A stretch of DNA of 23,461 bases from positions 1 through 23,461 of the IMG/VR virus record IMGVR_UViG_3300009128_000133; one strand, written 5' to 3'. Source of the stretch: a virus. The notes beneath the pieces are model-generated. The model was not told the DNA's origin. It searched no databases and saw nothing but the letters and a program-made list of their open reading frames with translations. A program made the position numbers and the translations under genes. Of this stretch, positions 12,625-20,685 are shown piece by piece (the first letter of the stretch is position 1; each line of letters opens with the position of its first letter).

Positions 12625-14431
12625 CGAGGTTCTGACCCGGCTACGTGAAGCTGTCTCCGATGCTGAGGGGAACCGTGCGGTCAAACTGCAGCATCTGCAG
12701 AAGTGGCGACGCTTCTACGAGCAGGACATGCCGAAGAAGAGCCCTGACAAGCCCTTCAAGAACGCTTGCAAGGTAGTGCCTCCCTTCATTCGGCCGGCGA
12801 CGGACATGATCGCGGACAGGCTGGGCAAGACGACGTTTGGGGTCGACCCGTTCTTCATGGTCAAGGGCCAGAACGACGTACAGGACGACGTGGTTGCTGC
12901 CTACTTGCAGCGCGGGCTCCAGTGGTACATGGAACGCATGAGGATGCCGGCCAGGATGGATCGCGGCAACTCGTTGATAGCCAGGGATGGACTGTCATGG
13001 GCAGTAGTCCGGTACGTCCACAACACCACCTGGGTCAAGAACTCCGTGCGGCGAGAGGTCGAACAGCAGGTACTCGGGGAAAACGGGCAGCCAATGCTCA
13101 ACGCCCTGAGTGGCCAGCCCTACACGACCCTCGCTGAACGCCAGGAAGACTCCTGGGAGCGCGTGACGACCTACAAGGGACCCGAGGTTAGGATCGAGTC
13201 GGCGGAAGACTGCGGTGTTTACCCTGCTGCTGCCACGACCACCGACGACGTAGAAGGCTACTACCGCAAGGTCACTCGTACCCTCCGGGAATGGCGCGAA
13301 CTCGAATCGGCTGGGATGTACGAGAACATCGACGACCTTGAGCGCAACGTCGAGGTCCGCAACGACCAGGACGAACAGACGCGCAAGGAAGGCGTCGAGC
13401 CCTCTCTCCCCGGCAAGGACCCGGCTGCCCCCAAGACCGCCTATGAGTGCATTTGGCGATGGCGCAGCAAGCAGGGGCCCGATGCCTGGTACGTCTTCAC
13501 GATCTCCCTCGAGCCAAGAGCCCTCCTCCGGGCAGAGGAATACTGGTACAACCACGGGCGCCCGAACATCATCCCACTGCGGATTCTCCCGCGGCAGAAC
13601 AGCCTCTACGGCTACTCGATCCCCGAGCTGTGCGAGAACCTCCAGGAGGAGATGAACGCCCTCCTCCGCCAGCACACCGACGCCGGGACCGCTTCCAACC
13701 AGATCACCACCGTAGGCCCCAGACTTACCGGCATGGAAGAGGTCGTCCACCAGATCGGCCGTCACAACCAAGTGGATGATCCTGCCAGCACCCAGGTAGT
13801 CAACATGCCAGGTCCCGATGGGTCTCTCACGACGGTCTTCGCGATGTTGGATACGTTGGGGCAACGACTCACGGGCGCCGGCGATCTGAGCTACGGAGCC
13901 ATCCCCAAGCAGGAAGTGAAGGCAACCGAGGGCAACGCTGCGCGGGCCGAAGCCGATATCAAGTTCAACCAGCATCTTGCTCGATACCAGTTTGGATCCG
14001 GCGCCCTGCTCTACGGAGTAGGGCTCAACGAGGTTGCCCTCCAGGTCCTCGGCGTCATGCACCAATACTGCGGCGACCAGTTGGAGCGAGTCCTGGGTGC
14101 GGATCCATTCGTCGTTGTGCCCCTGCGGGATCTCATCAGCGAGTACGACATAAGCGCAAAGGCAGTAACCCCTCGGTCGAACATGGACATCGAGAAGCAG
14201 ACGCGCCTTGCATTCGCCTCCGTCCTCACCGACAACCCAGTCTTCGCACAATTCGTGATGGCGTTCCCGCAGAGGGCACACGCACTACTTGAGTGGATCG
14301 CAGAGCCTCACGACATCCACGGTCTCGATCGGTTCATTGGCACCACACAGGAAGCCGGCCAGATGCAGGGCGCCGGGATGCCGCAAGAGGGAATGATCCC
14401 CCAAGGAGAGCCCCTTGCCGTCGGACCTTGA
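12590..14431 (+). CDS. Portal protein
   Basis: 613 residues from ATG 12590. It forms the ring at the unique capsid vertex through which DNA enters and leaves. Supporting blocks: KWRRFYEQDMP and VVPPFIRPATDMI in the N-terminal section, MDRGNSLIARDGLSWAVVRY, an ordered mid-section with NIIPLRILPRQNSLYGYSIPELCENLQEEMNALLRQHTD, the clip/stem feature seen in many portals, and a Gln/Met/Gly-rich C-terminal tail (QEAGQMQGAGMPQEG). Length and placement between terminase and scaffold-capsid genes fit. A TTG at 12554 is a possible earlier start but overlaps the previous gene more. Family assignment rests on these blocks and on synteny. Confidence 0.85.
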   Translation: MSRLRLTSRQRNEVLTRLREAVSDAEGNRAVKLQHLQKWRRFYEQDMPKKSPDKPFKNACKVVPPFIRPATDMIADRLGKTTFGVDPFFMVKGQNDVQDDVVAAYLQRGLQWYMERMRMPARMDRGNSLIARDGLSWAVVRYVHNTTWVKNSVRREVEQQVLGENGQPMLNALSGQPYTTLAERQEDSWERVTTYKGPEVRIESAEDCGVYPAAATTTDDVEGYYRKVTRTLREWRELESAGMYENIDDLERNVEVRNDQDEQTRKEGVEPSLPGKDPAAPKTAYECIWRWRSKQGPDAWYVFTISLEPRALLRAEEYWYNHGRPNIIPLRILPRQNSLYGYSIPELCENLQEEMNALLRQHTDAGTASNQITTVGPRLTGMEEVVHQIGRHNQVDDPASTQVVNMPGPDGSLTTVFAMLDTLGQRLTGAGDLSYGAIPKQEVKATEGNAARAEADIKFNQHLARYQFGSGALLYGVGLNEVALQVLGVMHQYCGDQLERVLGADPFVVVPLRDLISEYDISAKAVTPRSNMDIEKQTRLAFASVLTDNPVFAQFVMAFPQRAHALLEWIAEPHDIHGLDRFIGTTQEAGQMQGAGMPQEGMIPQGEPLAVGP

Positions 14432-14636
14432 ACAGGAAGAGCTCTTCGCTCTGATGAACCACCCCGGTTACCGCCGGTTCGAAGCGCACATGAACGAGAG
14501 AATCATCGACATCCACCGCAAGCTGGAATCCTGCACGGCAGAGGACCTCCCTCAACTACAGGGGGGCGTGAAGGAGATTCGCAACCTGCTTGCCCACATG
14601 GAAGGCGTCTACAAGTCGAGAGGAGCGACTGAGTAA
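14415..14636 (+). CDS. Small helical head-region protein
   Basis: 73 residues starting at TTG 14415, with AAGGAGAG at 14403-14410. The sequence has NHPGYRRFEAHMNERI followed by AEDLPQLQGGVKEIRNLL. A short protein with HPGW/YxxF near its start and a paired-helix body is often found directly after the portal gene in phages; its role in the head is not established. It overlaps the portal stop by 17 bases and is separated from the next gene by one base. Confidence 0.65.
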   Translation: MPSDLEQEELFALMNHPGYRRFEAHMNERIIDIHRKLESCTAEDLPQLQGGVKEIRNLLAHMEGVYKSRGATE

Positions 14637-14637
14637 C

Positions 14638-15648
14638 ATGGAACTGGGAACGATCGTCTTCGCACTAACTGCCGTCCTGCTGCTGGGAGCTGGTGTGGCT
14701 TCGGCTGAGACCCCACCTGCCGGCGTGACGGCCACGGTCAGCCAGACGGTGCCTGCTGGAGAAGAGCCCGCCTCCGAAGAGACCCTCACCGTTGAGCAGT
14801 GGGAGGAGAGGTACGAGAACGCCCGAAAGCGGATGAACACCGCCGTCGAAGCCGAGAAGGCTGCCCAGGACGAAGCAGAGAGGATACGTCAGCAAGCCGC
14901 AGCCGGCCAGGAGCGTTTCTCCGCGCTGGAGAGCGAACTTCACCAGGTCAGGGATCTCGTAGCGAGCCAGGCGCACCAACCCGCCGCGCCTCCACCTCCA
15001 GCCGCAGCCCCGGAGGATGCTTGGGACGGAATCACAGACGAGTTCGGCGCCGTCGACCCGGCCCGGCTTCGAGGTGCAATCGCCCGAGAGCTTGGAAGCG
15101 CCAAGAACGAGATCGTAGAGGCAGTGCAGAGCACCATCCGCCCGGTCATGGATGGTATCGGCAACAACGCCAAGGAGTCGCTCTACCAGAAGATCCCCAA
15201 CGGACCCCACAAGGAAGAGTTCGTCCGGCGCGTCAACGAGCAGGTCTCCCAAGCCGCGTCATCCCGTGGTGTGGATCCGGCCGTCATCAACAACCCGGAG
15301 TCTGTGCAGTGGCTTGCCGACGGTGTAGCCGGCGCCATGCAGCGCGAGGGGAAGCTGGTTCACGGGGTAACCGCTGGTGGGGGCAATGGATCTCCTGCTG
15401 TGGCATCTTCCGCGCCCGCAAGCTCACCCGAGCCAACCTTCGGCCCAGACTTCGGCAACCCGCAGCCGACGACCCCCGAGGAGCAAGAGGAGGACTGGAC
15501 TGCCCAGATCGACCTGAAGGGATCGAAAGACATGCGGGACTACTACGAACTCGAGAAGGCTCTTGGCGAGCACGGGATCGGCATTGACAAGGTTCTCCAG
15601 GGGATTGCCCGTGACGCCAAGAAGGCCGCCGAACAGAGGAGTGCATGA
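14638..15648 (+). CDS. Scaffold-like protein with N-terminal signal-peptide-like segment
   Basis: 336 residues, acidic, lying between portal and capsid genes. After an initial hydrophobic stretch (TIVFALTAVLLLGAGVASA, residues 5-23), there is a Glu/Lys-rich coiled-coil region (residues about 55-110), a Pro/Ala-rich hinge (PPPPAAAPED), a helical mid-section and a Gly/Ser/Pro-rich linker leading to a charged C-terminal helix. Coiled coil plus linker plus basic C-terminal helix is the usual plan of a scaffold that binds the capsid protein. The hydrophobic start with ASA|E looks like a Sec signal peptide, which scaffolds normally lack. The start is the ATG at 14638, two bases after the previous stop. 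Confidence 0.65.
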   Translation: MELGTIVFALTAVLLLGAGVASAETPPAGVTATVSQTVPAGEEPASEETLTVEQWEERYENARKRMNTAVEAEKAAQDEAERIRQQAAAGQERFSALESELHQVRDLVASQAHQPAAPPPPAAAPEDAWDGITDEFGAVDPARLRGAIARELGSAKNEIVEAVQSTIRPVMDGIGNNAKESLYQKIPNGPHKEEFVRRVNEQVSQAASSRGVDPAVINNPESVQWLADGVAGAMQREGKLVHGVTAGGGNGSPAVASSAPASSPEPTFGPDFGNPQPTTPEEQEEDWTAQIDLKGSKDMRDYYELEKALGEHGIGIDKVLQGIARDAKKAAEQRSA

Positions 15649-16130
15649 TGCCAGCGTACACGAAGCCGAGGCTCGACCCCGGCGAGGTTTGCACCGTACC
15701 GCCCGACATCCAGAAGCGTCTCGCGAAGGAAGGCAAGCGGGGCTCCTTTCAGCACCAGAACCCGACTCTCCGACGGCACGGGACTGCGGGAACGAACATC
15801 CGGCCAGAGACCCTCACGAAGGAAGAGCAAGAGGCTCACAAGGAGTTCGTCGAGGAAGGTCGCTTCACGCAAGCTGAGATGGTTTTGTGCACGGAGAAGA
15901 ACGAAGCCTTTGACCAGCGCGAGGAGTTCAACAAGTTCCGCGGCTCCGGGCACCTCACCGAAGAGGAGTACCGACAGAAGCAGCTCGAAATCGCAGACAA
16001 GGCTAACTCCAAGATCGGCCGCGAGGTCGTACATGCGATGACCGACAAGCAGGTCGACGAAGCTCGGAGCACCCCTGGCGCGACGAGCGAATCTCTGGAA
16101 GACTTAGAACGAGCACGAAACGCGGACTAA
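15645..16130 (+). CDS. Hypothetical charged head-region protein
   Basis: 161 residues from the tandem ATGATG at 15645/15648, with AGAGGA at 15635-15640; the first ATG overlaps the scaffold-like stop. The composition is very polar, rich in Glu, Lys, Arg and Gln (LTKEEQEAHKEFVEEGRF, LTEEEYRQKQLEIADKANSK), indicating long helices and probable coiled coil. It has no membrane segment, zinc site or recognised enzymatic motif. Placement between scaffold-like and capsid genes suggests a head-assembly accessory, an inference from synteny only. Confidence 0.65.
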   Translation: MMPAYTKPRLDPGEVCTVPPDIQKRLAKEGKRGSFQHQNPTLRRHGTAGTNIRPETLTKEEQEAHKEFVEEGRFTQAEMVLCTEKNEAFDQREEFNKFRGSGHLTEEEYRQKQLEIADKANSKIGREVVHAMTDKQVDEARSTPGATSESLEDLERARNAD

Positions 16131-16140
16131 CCTCCGTTGC

Positions 16141-16278
16141 TTGATAGAAGCCTCATCGTTCTATTCGGCACCCCGTAATTGGCGACCTCCTTCCTCAGGA
16201 GCACTTGCCAACACCTCGGACCCGGTAGGCGTCGTTGAGTACCTTCAGCGAATGGGCCGCCTGCCCACTGACCTATAA
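16141..16278 (+). CDS. Possible 45-residue protein in the gap before the capsid genes
   Basis: The otherwise gene-free 172 bases between 16131 and 16302 contain a frame from TTG 16141 to TAA 16278. It reads plausibly as protein: SFYSAPRNWRPPSSGALAN followed by TSDPVGVVEYLQRMGRLP. No ribosome-binding site precedes the TTG. The nearest in-frame ATG, at 16252, would give only a fragment. It could be a real small protein, a remnant of a larger gene, or chance. I do not recognise it. Confidence 0.3.
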   Translation: MIEASSFYSAPRNWRPPSSGALANTSDPVGVVEYLQRMGRLPTDL

Positions 16279-16302
16279 CCCCACCATCCGAGGTGATCCC
16301 AC

Positions 16303-16809
16303 ATGCCTGCCCTGCCCCCGGGCGGAATCGTTCCCCGTAAAGGGAATCCGCTCTGTACCCGGGTGTACATGAAGCCGGGCGAGGACTGGCAAGCTGGCCG
16401 TTTGCTCAAGCAGACTGCCGACTCCCCCAGTGCCGAGCTGGCCGGCAATCCGACGCTGGCCCTTACTGCAACGGCTCTCTACGTGACCCCCGGATCGGTA
16501 GACGGCGACTCCAGCGCTTCTCTGGAACAGGCCGCTTACCGTATCGACGACCCGCAGGTGATCTGGGCCATCCAGATCGTGACCGACGGGTACACCGCCA
16601 CTGGCGTCGAGGAGCTCTACGGTCAGTTCTTCGACATCATCCCCAGCTCGGCGGGCCAAGCGATGCTCGACACGGCGTTCTCCACGAGTAGCCATTGTCG
16701 ACTTGTGTCGCTTGACGCTGACCACATGACCATCGGCGGGAAGTACCCCTCCGGTACGGCCCAGTGGATCGTGAACGTCGTCTTCACACCGACGTACACG
16801 AAGAACTAA
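16303..16809 (+). CDS. Putative head decoration/stabilisation protein
   Basis: 168 residues from ATG 16303, with GAGGTGA at 16290-16296. The protein has no charged helices; it alternates small polar and hydrophobic residues (LALTATALYVTPGSV, VIWAIQIVTDGY, AQWIVNVVFTPTY), pointing to a beta-rich fold. It lies 18 bases upstream of the major capsid gene and would share its transcript. Beta-rich proteins of this size directly beside the capsid gene are often decoration proteins, but no family motif confirms this. Confidence 0.6.
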   Translation: MPALPPGGIVPRKGNPLCTRVYMKPGEDWQAGRLLKQTADSPSAELAGNPTLALTATALYVTPGSVDGDSSASLEQAAYRIDDPQVIWAIQIVTDGYTATGVEELYGQFFDIIPSSAGQAMLDTAFSTSSHCRLVSLDADHMTIGGKYPSGTAQWIVNVVFTPTYTKN

Positions 16810-16827
16810 CGAAGGGAGTGACGCTCG

Positions 16828-17739
16828 ATGCCCGTTCTACGCACCACCGTACCACAAGCACTGGAGCGTGGGCTTGACGAGATCGCTCTCAACAAGTACC
16901 CGCTCATCAAGGCCGCGGTCGGCAGATTCCTCGTTGTCAAGAGTACCGACGACGGGGAGTTCAAGTCGCGCCTTCTCTGGGGCGCTGGACTGCCTCAGAA
17001 CATCGTCGAGAACGAGGAAATCCCGTTCGGCACCATCCACCAGGAGCCCGAGTACAACCTGACCGTAGAGACGGTTGCTGGTGGTCTGGAGATTGGCATG
17101 GCCATGCTCCAGGATGCCAAGTACGGGATCATCCTCGACGCCGTGGCGGAACTGATGGACCTCATGGCGTACCGGCGAGCCCAAGACGCGGCAAGCCCCT
17201 GGAACAACGGCTTCTCGGCCAGCCACACCGGTCGAGATGGTAAGGCGTTGTTCGCGGATGACCACACGATCAGCTTTGCGTCCGGCGGAGCAACCACGTT
17301 CAGCAATGTGGCGGCTGCCGGTGCCGCGATCAGCTCCACCACGTTGATTGCTGCCTACATCAACCTGATGACTCAGGTCGATGGGCGCAACCTGTTGATC
17401 GACCAGGACAGCCAGTTCTTCCTGAAGACGGCTGTCAACCAGCGGTTCGTGGCCAAGACCATCCTTGGCTCGACTCAGCTACCCGGAGGCAACAACAACG
17501 ACATCAACCCCATCGGCAACGAGGATATCTCTCTGGAGATCGACCGTTTCCAGACCTCGACGACCGCGTGGGTCCTTGGTGTTCGCGACAAGCACTCCGT
17601 GGTCTGGGTGAACCGGATGGATCCGTGGAGAGTGAAGGGCGGCGACTTCGCCACTCAGAACTCGCGCTACGGGACTCTCTCCCGTCACCAGATTGGCTTC
17701 ACTGACTGGCGTGGAGTCTACGGGAACGAGGGAGCCTGA
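16828..17739 (+). CDS. Major capsid protein
   Basis: 303 residues from ATG 16828, preceded by AAGGGAG. Recognisable stretches are ENEEIPFGTIHQEPEYNLTVETVAGG written in blocks, GLEIGMAMLQDAKYGII, HTGRDGKALFADDHTISF, NLLIDQDSQFFLKTAVNQRFV and a C-terminal RYGTLSRHQIGFTDWRGVYG. The FADDHTI/GxLLxxD arrangement and the final trp-rich strand resemble Mu-type (gpT-like) HK97-fold shell proteins. Length is typical. It follows the scaffold-like gene and is followed at once by a terminator, as expected for a very strongly expressed gene at the end of a head operon. Confidence 0.8.
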   Translation: MPVLRTTVPQALERGLDEIALNKYPLIKAAVGRFLVVKSTDDGEFKSRLLWGAGLPQNIVENEEIPFGTIHQEPEYNLTVETVAGGLEIGMAMLQDAKYGIILDAVAELMDLMAYRRAQDAASPWNNGFSASHTGRDGKALFADDHTISFASGGATTFSNVAAAGAAISSTTLIAAYINLMTQVDGRNLLIDQDSQFFLKTAVNQRFVAKTILGSTQLPGGNNNDINPIGNEDISLEIDRFQTSTTAWVLGVRDKHSVVWVNRMDPWRVKGGDFATQNSRYGTLSRHQIGFTDWRGVYGNEGA

Positions 17740-17749
17740 GAGGAGTTTT

Positions 17750-17809
17750 GCCGGCGGTGTGTGGGGATCCTCCTCTTCCCCGCCTTGCAAGCGCACCGCC
17801 GGTCTTTTT
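17750..17809 (+). terminator. Rho-independent terminator after the capsid gene
   Basis: CCGGCGGT at 17751-17758 pairs with ACCGCCGG at 17795-17802; the pairing extends inward by G17759-C17794 and, after a G-U pair, G17761-C17792. The stem is followed by C and TTTTT (17805-17809). The loop is long, about 30 bases, and could hold a small inner hairpin. This is the only substantial gap between the capsid gene and the next gene. Confidence 0.75.
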
Positions 17810-17826
17810 CCAGAGGAGACCCCCCC
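17810..17826 (+). promoter_or_regulatory. Repeated translation leader
   Basis: CCAGAGGAGACCCCC occurs here (17810-17824) and at 12354-12368, each time directly before an ATG (17827 and 12370). AGAGGAGA serves as ribosome-binding site; the run of C that follows is unusual. It starts immediately after the terminator T tract, so readthrough or an unrecognised promoter must supply the transcript. Confidence 0.5.
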
Positions 17827-20091
17827 ATGAACCTGACAGCGTATTGGATGGTCAAGAACGATGAAGTTGGGATGACGCACTCCTTGGAGAGTGTGAAGGA
17901 ACGACTGGTGCCGGATGAGTATGTCGTGCTGGATACTGGGTCTGAAGACGGGACGATGGAGACGTGCGGCGAACTGCTGGCGGACCTGAACGGAACCCCC
18001 TGCGAGATGGCCAGGATGACCTTCCCCGAGCCTCTCCACTTCGGCAACGCGCGCAACACCGCCCTGGAGATGTGCCACGGCGACTGGATCCTCCAGATTG
18101 ACAGCGACGAGACGATAGTCCACTGTAACCGTGAAGCCCTCACGAAGCTCCTGGACGAAGCCCCCGAGGATGCCAGGCTCTACCGGGTTCCCATGCAGTT
18201 GTGCGGCGACGACGGGCGCCAGGCGGGCCTGACCTGCCTACCTCGACTCTTCCGCCAAGGCGTGACCTACAAGTACGGTTACCACGAAGTGCCGAACGTC
18301 GGTGACAGCGACGGAATCGACATGGACGGTAGCATTATGGTCATGCGCCACTGCCGGGAGCATCGAGACGCTGAGGCTGAGAGGGTCCGCAGCGATCAGA
18401 GAGAGGCGTGCTCCGAGACCTACTTCTCCGAGGAAGCTGTTGAGGATGCAGACGCTGGCGAGAAATGGCGCGCGCTCATGTACCTCGGCGTGGATCGGGT
18501 GCGGCGGGAAGAGTTCGAGGGTGCCTGTGACTGTTTCCGCAAGAGCCTCGAGTCCCTGGGTGACACGCCGAACCGCTACTCCTACCAAGTGGGGCACTAC
18601 CTGGCCGGTACGCTGAACATCATGGGCAAGTTCCAGGAAGCCATCTTCGTTGCCCAGAAGTACGTGGCCCATGACCTCTCCCGGTGCGAGCTGGCGATTG
18701 ACCTGGGCGATGCCCTCTGCGGCTACGGATGGGAAAGGCAACAGCCCAACGTCATTGACCGCGGTCGCCACTGGTTCGAATACGCTGCTGCCTTCAAGGG
18801 AGTACCAGTCTCCAACCTCTTCGTCGAGGTGCCCGCCCACACGTTCATCCCGGCGCTGCGCCTGGTCCGCTGGTACACGCGGTTCGGTGCTCCGTCCGTT
18901 GGCGCCAAGATGCGCCGGCACTGGTGGCAGGAAGCGATTGCGGCCGGAGCCCCAGCCGACATGATGGGCGAGACGCTCTCTGACAACATCTGGTGGAACG
19001 TGCCCGAGGATGAGGAGCTGAAGCTGTACCTGCGGAATCGTGGGTGTCGGGTAGATGAGATTGACACTGGGCATACGGATGTGCGGTTGACGACACTCGA
19101 TGACGGCAACGATGCGAGACCGGGTGAGCGAATCATCCAGGTGGTGCCTCCCGATTTTGAGTTTGACAAGCAGGTGCCCCGGAACGCTCATCAGTACATC
19201 GTTGACAGCTTCGATGCCGGCCAACTACTCCTCCAGCTTGAGCCCGAATTGGCTGGCGTTCCGATCCACATGATCCCCGACGACGAGAAGAAGGCCCAGC
19301 GGCTCTATCGTGTCATCCGACAGCCCGGCGTCCACATCGTCCACGAAGGCGAAGACTGGCAGATTGAGGCGCGGATGCAGGAAGCCCTCCCGATCCTGGG
19401 ATGCCGCAACGTGCCCGTCGAGGATGCCGACCTCGTGATTGCCTGCCAGCCGGGCTTCGACCGTTCCCGCATGAGAGGCGACGCGAAGCTGATCTTCTGG
19501 AACACGGAGTACCTTGGCAGCGATGACGAACGCCAGCAGAAACGCGCGGCGATCTGGGGGCAGGCTGCGGAGGACGCCGACATTCATCTCTCCGCTGTGG
19601 ATCCCGACACCCCCTACCCTGGGGGCGCCTGCTATCCCTTCGTGCCTGACGGGACCGCCCCAGACGTTGACGTGATGTTCTACGGCTACATCAACGATCG
19701 GCGCCGGCGGATGCTGGACGAGCTGAAGGAGCGCGGGATCGAGGTCAAGGAAGTCTTCGACCTGGACGCCGAGGCTCTGGCAGAAGAGATCAACCGCGCA
19801 AAGATCGTGCTCAACCTGCACTACTACGAGGAAGGACACGAGTACCGGATCTGGGAGTGCATGGCTTGCGCAACGTATGTTCTGAGTGAGCTGCTTCCCA
19901 GTTGGTCGCCCTTGAGAGACTACGCAGATGCTCACCCCTGGAATCCAGACGCTTGGGCTGGTGGCATTGAAAGTCTGCTGAGGAATGACGAGTTCCGCAC
20001 AGACTGGGCTATGAAGTGCTGCCAATGGGTCTGGCACAACTTCCGCCTCGACCAGAACCTCGAAGGTGTCCTGGAGCGAGTTGAACTCTGA
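17827..20091 (+). CDS. Three-part glycosyltransferase: GT2 - TPR-like - GT-B-like
   Basis: 754 residues from ATG 17827. Part one (about 1-190): YWMVKNDEVGM, YVVLDTGSEDGTMET, GNARNTALEMCHGDWILQIDSDE and a closing PRLFRQGVTYKYGYHE, the pattern of SunS-like family 2 glycosyltransferases. Part two (about 210-330): helical repeats such as MYLGVDRVRREEFEGACDCF and YLAGTLNIMGKFQEAIFVA, consistent with TPR. Part three (about 450-754): DADLVIACQPGF, VDVMFYGYINDRRRRML, RAKIVLNLHYYE and YRIWECMACATYVLSE, the C-terminal signature of GT-B/CgeB-like transferases. Two active sites in one chain imply successive sugar additions. The acceptor is unknown; the gene follows the capsid gene directly. Confidence 0.75.
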   Translation: MNLTAYWMVKNDEVGMTHSLESVKERLVPDEYVVLDTGSEDGTMETCGELLADLNGTPCEMARMTFPEPLHFGNARNTALEMCHGDWILQIDSDETIVHCNREALTKLLDEAPEDARLYRVPMQLCGDDGRQAGLTCLPRLFRQGVTYKYGYHEVPNVGDSDGIDMDGSIMVMRHCREHRDAEAERVRSDQREACSETYFSEEAVEDADAGEKWRALMYLGVDRVRREEFEGACDCFRKSLESLGDTPNRYSYQVGHYLAGTLNIMGKFQEAIFVAQKYVAHDLSRCELAIDLGDALCGYGWERQQPNVIDRGRHWFEYAAAFKGVPVSNLFVEVPAHTFIPALRLVRWYTRFGAPSVGAKMRRHWWQEAIAAGAPADMMGETLSDNIWWNVPEDEELKLYLRNRGCRVDEIDTGHTDVRLTTLDDGNDARPGERIIQVVPPDFEFDKQVPRNAHQYIVDSFDAGQLLLQLEPELAGVPIHMIPDDEKKAQRLYRVIRQPGVHIVHEGEDWQIEARMQEALPILGCRNVPVEDADLVIACQPGFDRSRMRGDAKLIFWNTEYLGSDDERQQKRAAIWGQAAEDADIHLSAVDPDTPYPGGACYPFVPDGTAPDVDVMFYGYINDRRRRMLDELKERGIEVKEVFDLDAEALAEEINRAKIVLNLHYYEEGHEYRIWECMACATYVLSELLPSWSPLRDYADAHPWNPDAWAGGIESLLRNDEFRTDWAMKCCQWVWHNFRLDQNLEGVLERVEL

Positions 20092-20318
20092 TGGCTACTC
20101 CAAACCTCGGCCACGAACCAACCTACCGACCGCGCGGCTACCACACCAAGATAAAGATCTGCGGCCGGTGCGGCGCGGAGTTCCTCGAAGTGGACTTGCA
20201 CGACCAGGACGACCTCAAAGTCTGTGAACGGTGCATTGACCGCCACGTCCTTGCGGCTCATCCCCGCGAGGGTGACAAGTACAGCTTCGACGATATGCCC
20301 GGAGTAGTATTCCCGTAG
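20091..20318 (+). CDS. Small zinc-ribbon protein
   Basis: 75 residues; its ATG shares one base with the preceding TGA. Two knuckles, CGRCG around residue 24 and CERC around residue 45, separated by an acidic turn (DLHDQDDLK), form a likely zinc ribbon. The C-terminal tail (KYSFDDMPGVVFP) is acidic and aromatic. Such proteins recur throughout this genome. No function can be assigned. Confidence 0.7.
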   Translation: MATPNLGHEPTYRPRGYHTKIKICGRCGAEFLEVDLHDQDDLKVCERCIDRHVLAAHPREGDKYSFDDMPGVVFP

Positions 20319-20328
20319 GAGGATTATC

Positions 20329-20685
20329 ATGGGATACGATGCCTCAATTGCAGGAGAATCCAGAGTTCACACAGGACTCAAGCACTGCATCAAGCGCTAC
20401 CCCAGTGGGCCGTTTACGTGCGACTCGACGACCGTAGCAGACGCGAGTGATTCGTTTGACGTGGCCGTTGAGACCATCATGATCGTGTCTACGGAAGACA
20501 TCTACTGGGGCGAGACCGCGGCGATTGCACAGGCTGCGGCCGACGGTGGTGTCTCGGGACGGCAGTTCCTCCCAGGTAACGTCATGATGACGCTGCCGTG
20601 CGATTCGACCCAGCAGATTCATGCAGTCAAGCGCACATCCAACGCCCTTGTCCATGTGACCGGACTCAAGGAGGTTGAGGTCTGA
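20329..20685 (+). CDS. Small virion-like protein
   Basis: 118 residues from ATG 20329 with a good ribosome site (TAGGAGG). The chain is rich in small and beta-forming residues, for example [19 protein letters not shown] and [20 protein letters not shown], with few charged helices. It looks like a beta-sandwich or fibre-linked structural protein. It is translationally coupled to the collagen-like gene (TGATG overlap), so the two may form one appendage. Family not recognised. Confidence 0.6.
   Translation: MGYDASIAGESRVHTGLKHCIKRYPSGPFTCDSTTVADASDSFDVAVETIMIVSTEDIYWGETAAIAQAAADGGVSGRQFLPGNVMMTLPCDSTQQIHAVKRTSNALVHVTGLKEVEV

Noticed and set aside
16141-16167. Possible promoter TTGATA ... TATTCG upstream of the capsid genes
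   Set aside because: Spacing is 15 bases and the -10 match is weak, so it is not supported.
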